Shown: positions 27,146 through 36,149 of the stretch, piece by piece | Numbering within the stretch: the stretch's first letter is position 1 | Layout of the letters: each line of letters opens with the position of its first letter | Source: Kordia periserrulae | GTDB lineage: Bacteria > Bacteroidota > Bacteroidia > Flavobacteriales > Flavobacteriaceae | Direction of reading: 5' to 3' | Length of the DNA stretch: 64,000 bases | Assembly (NCBI RefSeq): GCF_003054265.1 | Contig: NZ_QBKT01000011.1 | Span: 1 to 64,000 of the forward strand | The notes under the pieces: model-generated | What the model was told of the DNA's origin: nothing | What the model saw: only the letters and a program-made list of their open reading frames with translations | The model's database searches: none | Position numbers and translations under genes: made by a program

Positions 27146-28768
27146 TTAGTGTTTTATGATTTTTTTAGTGATGATTTCTCCGTCTGCTTCAATACGCAAC
27201 ACATACATTCCAGCCGAAAACTGACTTACATCTACACGTTGAAAAGAGCTATTTGTTGTGTAGTTTGCCATCGTTTTTCCAAGCATATTCGCTATTGTAA
27301 TTTTTGTATTTTGAATCGTTTCTGGAAGTGTCACTGTTAAGATCGCTTTCGCGGGATTTGGATAAATTTGAATTTTTTCTGTGGCAAGAGATGTATCGTT
27401 TGACAAGGTCTGAAATGCGGCTTCAAAGTCAGGAATTCCATGTCCCAATTGAATGGTAGGATTACTGTAGATGGAGCCAGTTTCACGAACAATTTGCATC
27501 AACTCCAAATTTGTTTTATTAGGAAACGCTTGCACCATGCACGCCATAGCACCTGCCATAATTGGCGATGAAAACGAAGTTCCGTTAGACGTTGCAATAC
27601 CGCCACCTGAAGTAATGACATACACGCCTGCTCCTTGCGCTACTACATCAGGTTTTACAGGCACATTCGGCGTTCTTCCACGAGAACTAAACGACGCATA
27701 GTTTCCACTAGCATTTACAGCTCCAATCGTAAACACGTTGCCGTCGGCTGGTGCAGTCAAAATTCCCCAAGTACCATCATTGCCTTCGTTTCCAGCTGAA
27801 TTTACTACTAGTATTCCTTTTTCCACAGCTATGTTTGCGCCTTTAGTAATAAACGTTGTATTTCCGTCCATATCTGCTGTGGTGTAATCGTAACGACTTT
27901 CGTCAAAACGACTGTAACCTAATGAGGTATTTACCACATCTACGCCCAAACTATCGGCGCGTTCGGCAGCTTCTACCCAATACGATTCTTCCAAAGGTGT
28001 TTCACTAGCTACATCTTCGGTTCTGAATAGATAATAGCTAGCATCTGGTGCTGTTCCTACAAATTGTCCATCCACATATCCTGCCATGTCTGACAGCACA
28101 TTGGTTCCGTGACTATTTCCTGTATAGGCATAAATGTTTGCCGTTCTATCCACAAAATCATATCCATCGAGCAAATCGCCATTATCGCGTAATCGCTGAA
28201 AAGCAGTCATGGTGTTGACGTTTGGAAAACCGCTGTCCATCACGGCTATCGTAACGCCTTCGCCTGTATAATCTAGTTCGTGGAGTTTGTGTACATTAAT
28301 CATTTGGTTTTGATTGCCGCTATTTCCGTAATTAAACATCACAAGCGTTTCAAATTTTTCTTCCGTACGTGTGTTGTTTGCTTCCGCAGAAGACCTACTT
28401 GAGGTGTTTAAGGAGCGATCAGCATAGAAAATTTCACTCACAAACGATAGATTTAACAGATTGTCAATATCCGTTTGCGTTCCCAGCACATGCACACAAT
28501 TGAACCATTTCGATTTTGCTTTTACCGTAATTCCTGTTTGCATTTTTACTTGCGCAATGTACGATTCGTTTACAGGTACATCACGTTCATCAATTGCAAC
28601 GCCATGATTGTTTTTACGAGTAACCGCTTTTTGCGTCAAAATCGTAGTTGGATTTGCCAACGCCGTTGCCACATTCGGCTTGTCCGTAAAATATACCCAA
28701 GCGTGTTGTGTTTGTGCAGTTGCGAATTGGAAAATACATAAAGCAGCTATAATGATTATATTTTTCAT
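27146..28768 (-). CDS. S8 family serine peptidase (subtilase) with T9SS type A sorting domain
   Basis: 540 residues with signal peptide (IIIIAALCIFQFATAQ). Catalytic triad: Asp in IAVMDSGFP, His in NSHGTNVLS, Ser in GTSFSSPIMAG; oxyanion Asn in VVNSAGNEGN. A propeptide-like region precedes at ~20-140. The C-terminal ~75 residues (KIQIYPNPAKAILTVTLPE ... GMYVLRI ... KKIIKH) are the type A sorting domain. A secreted protease for nutrient use or processing of surface proteins. Confidence 0.96.
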   Translation of the reverse strand: MKNIIIIAALCIFQFATAQTQHAWVYFTDKPNVATALANPTTILTQKAVTRKNNHGVAIDERDVPVNESYIAQVKMQTGITVKAKSKWFNCVHVLGTQTDIDNLLNLSFVSEIFYADRSLNTSSRSSAEANNTRTEEKFETLVMFNYGNSGNQNQMINVHKLHELDYTGEGVTIAVMDSGFPNVNTMTAFQRLRDNGDLLDGYDFVDRTANIYAYTGNSHGTNVLSDMAGYVDGQFVGTAPDASYYLFRTEDVASETPLEESYWVEAAERADSLGVDVVNTSLGYSRFDESRYDYTTADMDGNTTFITKGANIAVEKGILVVNSAGNEGNDGTWGILTAPADGNVFTIGAVNASGNYASFSSRGRTPNVPVKPDVVAQGAGVYVITSGGGIATSNGTSFSSPIMAGAMACMVQAFPNKTNLELMQIVRETGSIYSNPTIQLGHGIPDFEAAFQTLSNDTSLATEKIQIYPNPAKAILTVTLPETIQNTKITIANMLGKTMANYTTNSSFQRVDVSQFSAGMYVLRIEADGEIITKKIIKH

Positions 28769-28800
28769 TTAAAATTCAAAATTCAGCATTTAACATTTTA

Positions 28801-28875
28801 GTTTTGTTGTTCGTTTTTTGTTGTTCGTTGTTTGAAGTTTCAAAGTTGTTCGAGTTCAACTTCAACTTCAAGTTC
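28801..28875. repeat. low-complexity GTTGTTCG tract upstream of the subtilase
   Basis: Repeated TTGTTGTTCG and CAACTTCAA words. The reverse complement contains AACGAACAACAAAAAAC, which also occurs near 13324-13341, so it belongs to a dispersed spacer sequence. Confidence 0.45.
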
Positions 28876-28876
28876 A

Positions 28877-30064
28877 TCAAGAAATCACTCCCGAACCAAT
28901 CAATTCATCACCTATATACCATGCTACAAATTGCCCTTCGGTGATGGCGCTTTGCGGTTGTTCGAAATCTACATACGCGCCACCTTCAATTTTGTACACT
29001 ATCGCTTTTTGTAACGGTTGACGGTAGCGAATACGCGCCATGACTTCCATGGACTCGTCGGGTTGTAAGGCTAAATCTTCGCGAACCCAGTGCAATTCGT
29101 CATCCGACACAAATAAGGTGCGACGATACAATCCTGGATGCGATTTTCCTTGTCCGGTGTAAATGATATTTTCTTCTACATCTGTTTCAATAACAAATAA
29201 AGGTTCTGCCGTTCCGCCGACTGCTAAACCTTTTCGTTGTCCTTTGGTGAAATAATGCGCTCCTTGATGCTTTCCTACTACTTTTCCATCTGCTTTGGAA
29301 TAGGTATATTTTTGCGCTCTAAACGCCAATTCTTCTTCTTTACTAGCAAATGTAGGTACTTCTTTTTGGTATTTTTCTTCGCTATTTGGCACTTCTACAA
29401 TGACACCTTCTTTGGGTTGTAGTTGTTGTTGTAAGAAATCGGGCAATTTTACTTTTCCGATAAAACACAATCCTTGCGAATCTTTCTTTTCTGCGGTGAT
29501 TAAGTCTGCTTTCGCTGCAATTTCGCGCACTTCAGGCTTGGTCAATTCGCCAATTGGAAATAATGCTTTAGAGAGTTGTTCTTGCGAAAGCTGACATAAA
29601 AAGTACGATTGGTCTTTGTTGCCATCGACACCTGCTAGTAATTTGTGAATGGTTTTTCCGTCTTTTTCAATGGTTTCTTTACGGCAGTAATGCCCTGTTG
29701 CTACATAATCTGCTCCTAAATCGAGAGCGATTTTTAGAAATACATCAAATTTAATTTCTCTATTGCACAACACATCCGGATTTGGCGTACGTCCTTTTTC
29801 GTATTCGTTGAACATATAATCAACGATACGTTCTTTGTATTGTTCGCTTAAATCGACCGTTTGAAATGGGATTCCCAGTTTATCTGCCACAATCATAGCG
29901 TCGTTACTGTCTTCTAGCCACGGACATTCGTTGGAAATGGTGACAGAATCATCGTGCCAATTCTTCATAAACAATCCAATAACTTCGTAACCTTGCTCTT
30001 TTAACAGATAGGCTGTTACGCTTGAATCAACTCCACCAGAAAGTCCTACTATTACTCGTTTCAT
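28877..30064 (-). CDS. mnmA: tRNA-specific 2-thiouridylase
   Basis: 395 residues. It makes 2-thiouridine at the wobble U34 of tRNA for Lys, Glu and Gln, using ATP and sulfur relayed from IscS/Tus-type carriers. Seen: PP-loop [28 protein letters not shown], catalytic Cys in [28 protein letters not shown] and the second Cys in DSQGLCFIG. The C-terminal beta-barrel is complete. Usual length. A -7 box (TATCTTTG, 30117-30124) precedes it. Confidence 0.98.
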   Translation of the reverse strand: MKRVIVGLSGGVDSSVTAYLLKEQGYEVIGLFMKNWHDDSVTISNECPWLEDSNDAMIVADKLGIPFQTVDLSEQYKERIVDYMFNEYEKGRTPNPDVLCNREIKFDVFLKIALDLGADYVATGHYCRKETIEKDGKTIHKLLAGVDGNKDQSYFLCQLSQEQLSKALFPIGELTKPEVREIAAKADLITAEKKDSQGLCFIGKVKLPDFLQQQLQPKEGVIVEVPNSEEKYQKEVPTFASKEEELAFRAQKYTYSKADGKVVGKHQGAHYFTKGQRKGLAVGGTAEPLFVIETDVEENIIYTGQGKSHPGLYRRTLFVSDDELHWVREDLALQPDESMEVMARIRYRQPLQKAIVYKIEGGAYVDFEQPQSAITEGQFVAWYIGDELIGSGVIS

Positions 30065-30116
30065 GTTTATCCTTTCACTTTATATTGCATAAGACGTACT
30101 TAATGCATTTTGCTGA

Positions 30117-30124
30117 CAAAGATA
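30117..30124 (-). promoter_or_regulatory. -7 box of mnmA
   Basis: Minus-strand TATCTTTG, 53 bases before the ATG. Confidence 0.5.
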
Positions 30125-30176
30125 CTATCTTTTTCGTGTTTTTCTGAGTGCCTTCGCGCCAAGCAATTTTTCATGT

Positions 30177-30215
30177 AAAAAAAGCCTGAATGGAAAGAAC
30201 ATTCAGGCTTTTTGG
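30177..30215 (-). terminator. terminator of the carboxypeptidase-regulatory lipoprotein gene
   Basis: Perfect stem AAAAAGCCTGAATG / CATTCAGGCTTTTT followed by a T-run on the minus strand. Confidence 0.9.
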
Positions 30216-30233
30216 TATATTACATTTCTAAAA

Positions 30234-31391
30234 TTACAATGCAGACAATTCAAATACTAAATATTCCAACAATCTGTCTACTGTACTAAAGTCGTCGTCG
30301 TGATTTTCCGTATGAAATGAAGAATAAAATACACCGCCGTCGCCTACTAGAAATGTAAACGCTAAGTCTTTATTTTCTGTAACTTCTGCTCCCGAAGCAT
30401 CTCGGTATGTTACAGGTCCGTTAAACCAACTGATAACGTTGGCATCATTGGCACTCTCAACTACTTGCCAACTATTGAGAAATTCGTCTAACAGAATGGT
30501 ATCGTCATTACTTACTGTAATTCCGAAATTAACCTGCAACCAAGCGATAAGGTCTGGATCAAAAATAGTCGCTTCTGTTTCTGTAGAAATACCGCTTCTA
30601 ATTGGATTTAAAAAATCAATATATTGCTGTCCGTCGCCTGTAATTCCCTGTAAGTAAACAGAAGCCCAATCGGTTGCGTATAAGATTCCACCGTTGCTAA
30701 CATATTGTGTTAGATTATCATTGAATTGTGTAAAGTTTTCACGCAATCCGCAGTTTAAAAAAATGATATCATATTCAGCTAACATTGTTGGAGACGCGAT
30801 TAAATCAGAGAAACTAAAATCTACATTTGGCTGCAAATTTGTGTTGTTTTTTGATATGCTAGTGTTTTTTCCATGTCCGCGTGCATGCGTATGTCCTTTT
30901 TCAAATATTCCTTGTCCCGAAGCTCTTCCTAAAGTAGTTCCATTAATGATATCAAACAATGGTTCTTGCGTAAACGGATTTACCAAACCAATATCATACA
31001 ACACCGATTCAATATGATCAAAACTTCCAGTAACGACTGCGATTCTAGGAAAGCTTTCAATAGGTATATCGGGAATATCAAGGTTTTCATCTTCGGTAAT
31101 GGCAACTGTTCTTTCAGCGCTAAATAACCCTTTTTGAAGTGAAATTGTGTATTCACCTGCTGTTAAATTTGACAACGTAAAAGTTCCGTCCGTTGCGGAT
31201 ACAGTTTCAGAAATTACCGTGCCTTGCCTACTTGCGGTAATCAATCCGTTGACGATTGGATCTGTATTATTGGGCGCGAGGAATTTTCCTGAAATACTGC
31301 TTTGCGCGAATGGTGCTGGATCGTTGCCTTCATCACAAGAAAAGAAAAGCGTGACTGTAAGTGCAATGGCGATTATTTTTTGAATTTTCAT
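30234..31391 (-). CDS. lipoprotein with carboxypeptidase-regulatory-like and ThuA/glutamine-amidotransferase-like domains
   Basis: 385 residues; lipobox in TVTLFFSCDEG. Residues ~30-105 form a carboxypeptidase regulatory-like beta sandwich (SGKFLAPNNTDPIVNGLI ... GTFTLSNLTAGEYTISLQKG). Residues ~110-385 resemble a ThuA/GATase1-like Rossmann domain (RIAVVTGSFDHIESVLYDIG ... YDIIFLNCGLRE ... LTQYVSNGGILYATDWAS). A His-rich stretch KGHTHARGHGK lies between. Substrate unknown; envelope-located. The GATase-like domain lacks an obvious catalytic Cys triad except C in FLNCGLRE. Confidence 0.75.
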   Translation of the reverse strand: MKIQKIIAIALTVTLFFSCDEGNDPAPFAQSSISGKFLAPNNTDPIVNGLITASRQGTVISETVSATDGTFTLSNLTAGEYTISLQKGLFSAERTVAITEDENLDIPDIPIESFPRIAVVTGSFDHIESVLYDIGLVNPFTQEPLFDIINGTTLGRASGQGIFEKGHTHARGHGKNTSISKNNTNLQPNVDFSFSDLIASPTMLAEYDIIFLNCGLRENFTQFNDNLTQYVSNGGILYATDWASVYLQGITGDGQQYIDFLNPIRSGISTETEATIFDPDLIAWLQVNFGITVSNDDTILLDEFLNSWQVVESANDANVISWFNGPVTYRDASGAEVTENKDLAFTFLVGDGGVFYSSFHTENHDDDFSTVDRLLEYLVFELSAL

Positions 31392-31684
31392 GTCGTTTTT
31401 GGTTAGATGGTTTCTATTATAGATGCACGTTTTGTGATTTGGTTGCGTGAGAATGCCTTTTTAATCCTCTCATTTAAAGATTTTTACAAAAAGACTTCAT
31501 TTATTAAACAACCAAAATTGTAAATTTCCCCTATTCCGACACACATTTGTACGACAATTCGTTTTATTTACTTTATTGAATCCCCAAGCTATTATTCTTT
31601 TTATTTCATCAATTTTACCGTATATTCGATTCAAAACAAGAATACATCCTTCGTAGATTACAACGTATATATTCCATCACATTC
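31392..31684. other. divergent promoter region, no gene seen
   Basis: 293 bp between divergently transcribed genes. No ORF or repeat beyond ordinary AT-rich sequence. Confidence 0.5.
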
Positions 31685-32026
31685 ATGAAAACCATTATCC
31701 CGATTGATGCTGTAGAAGAAACACTGAGAGCTAAATTTGAAAAAGTTTTCCGCATGCGTGTTCCCTTTAAAGACGCGGTGTACCAGAGCAATGAAGAGGT
31801 GGAACGTGAATATTTTAAAACAGGTGGCATATTTTATGTGAAGTATCGAATATATTATACCGTTAATGACGAAGAATGCTTGACGGATCGAATTATTTTA
31901 TTTTTCCATAAGAATGGAGAGTTGGCATACTGCTTTTTCTATGACAATTTTGTGGTGGAACAATATCACAAATTCGACCAAGATGGCGACAAAACAATTG
32001 AAGCAATTAAAAAAAGTAATACATGA
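31685..32026 (+). CDS. hypothetical protein at operon head
   Basis: 113 residues, cytoplasmic, with a mixed alpha/beta pattern (RIYYTVNDEECLTDRIILFF, HKNGELAYCFFYDNFVVEQY). No family recognised. Its stop overlaps the start of the glycosidase by four bases (ATGA). It heads the operon that continues to the radical SAM gene. Confidence 0.7.
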   Translation: MKTIIPIDAVEETLRAKFEKVFRMRVPFKDAVYQSNEEVEREYFKTGGIFYVKYRIYYTVNDEECLTDRIILFFHKNGELAYCFFYDNFVVEQYHKFDQDGDKTIEAIKKSNT

Positions 32027-33123
32027 AAATATATACAGGAATTATTGCAATCGCGTTCCTTTTGATGGGAAACCTTGCCTTTTCTCAAGTTCAACAAGTA
32101 GATAGTTTGGAGATTAAGATTGGGCAAATGATTATGTTAGGCATTGGAAAAGACACTGAAATCCTTCCTGACAATAAAATTTTAGCTGATATTCAAGCGC
32201 AAAAATTGGGTGGTATTTTACTCTATGAGAAGAATATTGCCAAAGAAAATTCTGTTGAAAAACTGAAAAAACTCATTGCTATACTGAAAAAAGATGCCGA
32301 ATTGCCACTCTTAGTAAGTATTGATGAAGAAGGCGGACTTGTAAATCGCTTAAAGCAAAAATACGGTTTCCCAAAAACTGTTTCTGCTAAATACCTTGGC
32401 GATACCAACGATATTGATTCTACCAAATATTACAGTGATATCATTGCGCACAACTTATTATCGCTTGGAATTAATGTAAATTATGCGCCAGTGTTGGACG
32501 TGCATAATGCTGATAATCCTCCAATTGGAAAAAATGAACGTGCTTTTTCTGAAAATCCGCAAGAGATTATTGAACATGCGCGACAAGTGATTTCGAGTCA
32601 TCGATATTTTAATGTAAAAACGGTGGTAAAGCATTTTCCTGGACATGGAAATTCGCGTCAAGATTCGCATTATAATGTTACCGATGTAAGCAACTATTGG
32701 AAACCGCAAGAAGTATTTCCGTATGTAAAATTGATGTATGAAGGCAATGTGGATGCAATTATGACGGCACATATTGTAAATGATAAATTGGACGATTCTA
32801 AACTTCCTGCGACACTTTCCAAAAAGATCATGACCGATTATTTACGCGGCGATTTGGGTTACACAGGCGTTATTTTCTCAGATGACATGCAGATGAAAGC
32901 GATTGCGGATCAATTTGGTTTTGAAAAATCCATTCAAATGGCGATTCACGCAGGTGTGGATGTCTTGATGTTTTCCAATCACATTCCGATGAAAGGTCGC
33001 GATATGATTTTACCACAAGACATTATTGACATTGTAAAAAAGATGGTGAAAGACGGTGAAATTTCAGAAAAACGCATCGACGAATCGTATCAAAGAATCC
33101 TAAAATTCAAGGCAAGCTTGTAA
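32023..33123 (+). CDS. glycoside hydrolase family 3, NagZ-like beta-N-acetylhexosaminidase
   Basis: 366 residues with signal peptide (GIIAIAFLLMGNLAFS). GH3 domain motifs: LVSIDEEGG, VNYAPVLDVHNADNPPIG, the KHFPGHG...DSH loop that carries the acid/base His of NagZ, and SDDMQMKAI with the nucleophile Asp. NagZ recycles peptidoglycan fragments in the cytoplasm, but the signal peptide here suggests a periplasmic enzyme acting on GlcNAc-containing glycans. It lies seven bases from the SDR gene, in the same operon. Confidence 0.92.
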   Translation: MKIYTGIIAIAFLLMGNLAFSQVQQVDSLEIKIGQMIMLGIGKDTEILPDNKILADIQAQKLGGILLYEKNIAKENSVEKLKKLIAILKKDAELPLLVSIDEEGGLVNRLKQKYGFPKTVSAKYLGDTNDIDSTKYYSDIIAHNLLSLGINVNYAPVLDVHNADNPPIGKNERAFSENPQEIIEHARQVISSHRYFNVKTVVKHFPGHGNSRQDSHYNVTDVSNYWKPQEVFPYVKLMYEGNVDAIMTAHIVNDKLDDSKLPATLSKKIMTDYLRGDLGYTGVIFSDDMQMKAIADQFGFEKSIQMAIHAGVDVLMFSNHIPMKGRDMILPQDIIDIVKKMVKDGEISEKRIDESYQRILKFKASL

Positions 33124-33130
33124 TTCATTC

Positions 33131-34081
33131 ATGAAAAAAATACTCATCACTGGCGGAACAGGTTTTTTAGGTCGTGCATTAGCACGGAAGTTTCAAGCAG
33201 ATTATCATGTGATTGCTTGCGGACGGAATAATTACCTCAACGAACGTGTTCGAAAAGTCGTGGGTTGCGAAGTCGTTCCGTTAGATATTACCAATATGGA
33301 CGCGGTACGAGAAACCTTCTCGCTTGTAAAACCAGATATTATTATTCACGCAGCAGCGACAAAATATGTACATCTTGCCGAACAATTTCCGAATGAGTGT
33401 TTAGATATCAACATCAAAGGTTCGCAAAACATTGCACGCGCAGCTATTGAACATAAGGTAGCAACCGTTATTGGAATTTCAACCGACAAAGCCAGTGTCA
33501 AAAACAATTCGTTTTACGGACTTTCCAAACGCGTGATGGAAAAGTTATTTGTGTTGATGAATAACGAAGCTTCGACAAAATTTGCCTGCGTTCGGTTTGG
33601 AAACATCGCGTGGTCCACAGGTTCAGTTTTTCCGATTTGGCAAAAAATGCTCAAAGAAAACAACAACCTGATTGAAACCACAGGCGCGCACATGCGTCGA
33701 TTTATCTTTAGTTTGGATGATGCGGTGCGATTGGTGGAAAATTGCTTGATTCATATTGATAAAACACAAGGAAACATTCTCTGTCCGCAAATGAAAACGG
33801 TATTGATGCAAGATGCGCTCGATTGTTTTATAGAACGCTTCGGCGGAAGCTATCAAAAGATTCCTGCCAGAGCAGGCGAAAGTGTAGATGAAGTCATGAT
33901 TGATCCGTATGAAGTTCCGTTTACGTCAAGTATCAAACTGAACGACGAATCATTTTATCTAATTCACAAACAACGTGTAGAGAATGCTATTAAAGAATCG
34001 GTCTCTACCGACAATCAACCGTCTTTGGAAAAAGAAGCATTGCTGCGATTATTAACCTTTGAAAGCGACGCGATATTTTGA
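33131..34081 (+). CDS. polysaccharide-biosynthesis SDR (UDP-sugar dehydratase/epimerase)
   Basis: 316 residues, NAD-dependent extended short-chain dehydrogenase. The Rossmann GxxGxxG is GGTGFLG at the N-terminus. The active-site Ser/Thr and YxxxK are in STDKASVKNNSFYGLSK. CVRFGNIAWSTGSVFP follows. It resembles PseB/CapD-type UDP-GlcNAc 4,6-dehydratases or 4-epimerases, so it probably makes an activated modified sugar. It ends in an overlap with the nucleotidyltransferase. Confidence 0.88.
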   Translation: MKKILITGGTGFLGRALARKFQADYHVIACGRNNYLNERVRKVVGCEVVPLDITNMDAVRETFSLVKPDIIIHAAATKYVHLAEQFPNECLDINIKGSQNIARAAIEHKVATVIGISTDKASVKNNSFYGLSKRVMEKLFVLMNNEASTKFACVRFGNIAWSTGSVFPIWQKMLKENNNLIETTGAHMRRFIFSLDDAVRLVENCLIHIDKTQGNILCPQMKTVLMQDALDCFIERFGGSYQKIPARAGESVDEVMIDPYEVPFTSSIKLNDESFYLIHKQRVENAIKESVSTDNQPSLEKEALLRLLTFESDAIF

Positions 34082-34767
34082 TTAAACATGCCTTAATACT
34101 AGCCGCAGGACGAGGTTTGCGCATGATGCCGCTTACAAGTACGACTTCAAAAGCCATGATTCAATTCAACAATGCGATGCTGATTGGAAATTCGCTCAAA
34201 CAACTCGTGCAAAGCGACTTGAAAACCATCAGCATTACGGTTGGCTATAAAGGAGCCGAACTTGCCGAATACGCCATCAAAGAAGGTGTACACAACATTT
34301 TTAATACCAACGGAAAAGGCAATGCGTGGTGGTTGTATCACACCTTACTCAAACAATTGGACGAACCGCTTTTAGTCTTGACCTGCGATAATATTGTAGA
34401 AATTGATTTCGACTGGATTTTTCAACAATACCAACAACTGAATTCACCTGCATGTATGTTAGTGCCTGTGCAGCCTGTGGAAGGAATTGAAGGTGATTTT
34501 ATTCAACATCACAATGGAAAAATTACAAAACTCAGCAGAACGGAAATTACGCCAATTTACGGTTCTGGTATTCAAATTCTCAATCCGAAAAAAATAAACA
34601 AAACAACCAACGCTGTAGAAAATTTTTATGAAGTCTGGCAGCAACTCATCGCTAAAGAGCTGCTATATGCTTCGGAAACCTACACAAAACCTTGGTTTTC
34701 TATCAATACAGAAGTGCAATTGCGTAGTGCAGAAAAACTCTATAAAGCGCTTAAAAACGAATCGTAA
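34078..34767 (+). CDS. sugar-phosphate nucleotidyltransferase
   Basis: 229 residues. The start is TTG at 34078, overlapping the previous stop (TTGA); no ATG fits the conserved start IKHALILAAGRGLRMMPLT. This is the GT-A-like nucleotidyltransferase signature (LAAGRGxRM). VLTCDNIVEID carries the metal-binding Asp. It should activate a sugar-1-phosphate or a phospho-headgroup with NTP; the ligand (hexose, glycerol or choline type) cannot be told. Translational coupling with the SDR suggests one pathway. Confidence 0.88.
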   Translation: MIKHALILAAGRGLRMMPLTSTTSKAMIQFNNAMLIGNSLKQLVQSDLKTISITVGYKGAELAEYAIKEGVHNIFNTNGKGNAWWLYHTLLKQLDEPLLVLTCDNIVEIDFDWIFQQYQQLNSPACMLVPVQPVEGIEGDFIQHHNGKITKLSRTEITPIYGSGIQILNPKKINKTTNAVENFYEVWQQLIAKELLYASETYTKPWFSINTEVQLRSAEKLYKALKNES

Positions 34768-34802
34768 CGCAATTCATTTCAGCCAACGAAAATAGTAACC
34801 TC

Positions 34803-35045
34803 ATGAAAGAAAAAATAGCAACTATTCTTACCGAAATTCTCGACGAAACCATTACGCCAGCAGACATTCAAGACGATACCAATTTGACCAGCGACTTAGG
34901 AATGACGTCTTTAAACATGATGTATTTTATTCTGGAAATAGAAAATGTATTTGGCGTGGAAGTAGATTTGGAAGAAGTAGATTTGGAAACATTTTTTGTG
35001 TACAAAACCGTCAAAGCCTATATTGAACGAGAGCAAGCAGACTAA
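34803..35045 (+). CDS. acyl carrier protein
   Basis: 80 residues, small and acidic, four-helix. The phosphopantetheine Ser is Ser36 in DLGMTSLNM (the usual D-S-L motif reads T-S-L). ILEIENVFGVEVDLEEVDL is typical helix II-III. It is not the fatty-acid AcpP but a specialised pathway ACP, given its neighbours. The only adenylating enzyme in the window is the AMP-ligase at 48.3 kb. Confidence 0.95.
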   Translation: MKEKIATILTEILDETITPADIQDDTNLTSDLGMTSLNMMYFILEIENVFGVEVDLEEVDLETFFVYKTVKAYIEREQAD

Positions 35046-36149
35046 ATGAACGCACCCAAAGCGCATAGCATCAACATCCTTACATCCATCATTGGTTATG
35101 GCATTTATTTTCCTGCGCTGATGGTGTATGAGCGACTCAAAGCGCTACAGTACAACGTGCATATTTACAGTATAGAATGCTATTTTAACGAACAAGCAAC
35201 TGCGGAATTTGAGCAAACTAAAAAAGCATTTCAAAAAGATGTGCGTTTGGCGCAAATTGCCTCACGAATTCCTGTTAAATACACCAAAAAACTAAGTGAC
35301 GAGAAAACGAAAGCGTTGTTTACGGAGTGGGAATCGCATGAAACAACACATTTTTTATGCTTTTCAGGATTGTGGTTGGATACTTTGCAATCGTACAAAC
35401 AACAGCATCCAACCTGTGTTATTGATATGTGTCGTGTAGATTCCGCCGTTTCTGCGACTTGGGAAGCCTTGAAACGACATGACAACCTGATTGCAAACGA
35501 TGTGTCTTTTTTTAATGCAGACACAAACGACATCAAGTATGTATTGAACATTCCTGAAATACAACCACTTCCCTATTCGGAACGCGAGAACGAAGTTGCC
35601 ATGCACGGCGGCGGTTGGGATTTGGGCGATTTTACTCAAATGACCAATCATTTTACAAACGACTATCATGTGAATTTGATTGTGAATGCCTCGCAAGAAC
35701 TTTCTAAAGAAAATATAACGTTGTATGCCAATCAGCCCAATTGGAATCCGTTGTATGATGAGGGTTTTCCGCCTTTCGGGAAGATTCAAAACGATTCTGA
35801 AATCATCACGAAAAACTACGAGAAACATCCAGGGATTTTAACCGTATTACTCAAAAGCAAAGCGATTGTCAGCAAACCTGGCGGCATGACGTTGATGGAT
35901 TCGCTGATGACAGAAACACCACTGCTCTTTTTACAATCTATCGGGAAAAACGAACAATACAATCAGCAACTTTGGGAAACCTTGCAGTTAGGAATTTCGC
36001 TTGAAAAGTGGTTAGAAAGCACTCAAAAAGACCTACTTTTACAAGAAATGCAGTCGAATCTTTTGGAAATCAAGGCAAAAACACCTTGTTTTATCACAAC
36101 GTACACAAACATCATCGCAAATTTACACACGGATGCAACCAAAAAGTAA
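35046..36149 (+). CDS. glycosyltransferase-like protein (MurG/UDP-GT fold)
   Basis: 367 residues, starting on the base after the ACP stop. The C-terminal half has SKPGGMTLMDSLMTETPLLFL, like the donor-binding loop GGxxTxxE/A of GT28/GT-B transferases. ERLKALQYNVHIY near the N-terminus suits a Rossmann half. No signal peptide. It probably transfers a sugar or a related group, but the donor and acceptor are unknown. The reading frame overlaps the radical SAM gene by 17 bases. Confidence 0.68.
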   Translation: MNAPKAHSINILTSIIGYGIYFPALMVYERLKALQYNVHIYSIECYFNEQATAEFEQTKKAFQKDVRLAQIASRIPVKYTKKLSDEKTKALFTEWESHETTHFLCFSGLWLDTLQSYKQQHPTCVIDMCRVDSAVSATWEALKRHDNLIANDVSFFNADTNDIKYVLNIPEIQPLPYSERENEVAMHGGGWDLGDFTQMTNHFTNDYHVNLIVNASQELSKENITLYANQPNWNPLYDEGFPPFGKIQNDSEIITKNYEKHPGILTVLLKSKAIVSKPGGMTLMDSLMTETPLLFLQSIGKNEQYNQQLWETLQLGISLEKWLESTQKDLLLQEMQSNLLEIKAKTPCFITTYTNIIANLHTDATKK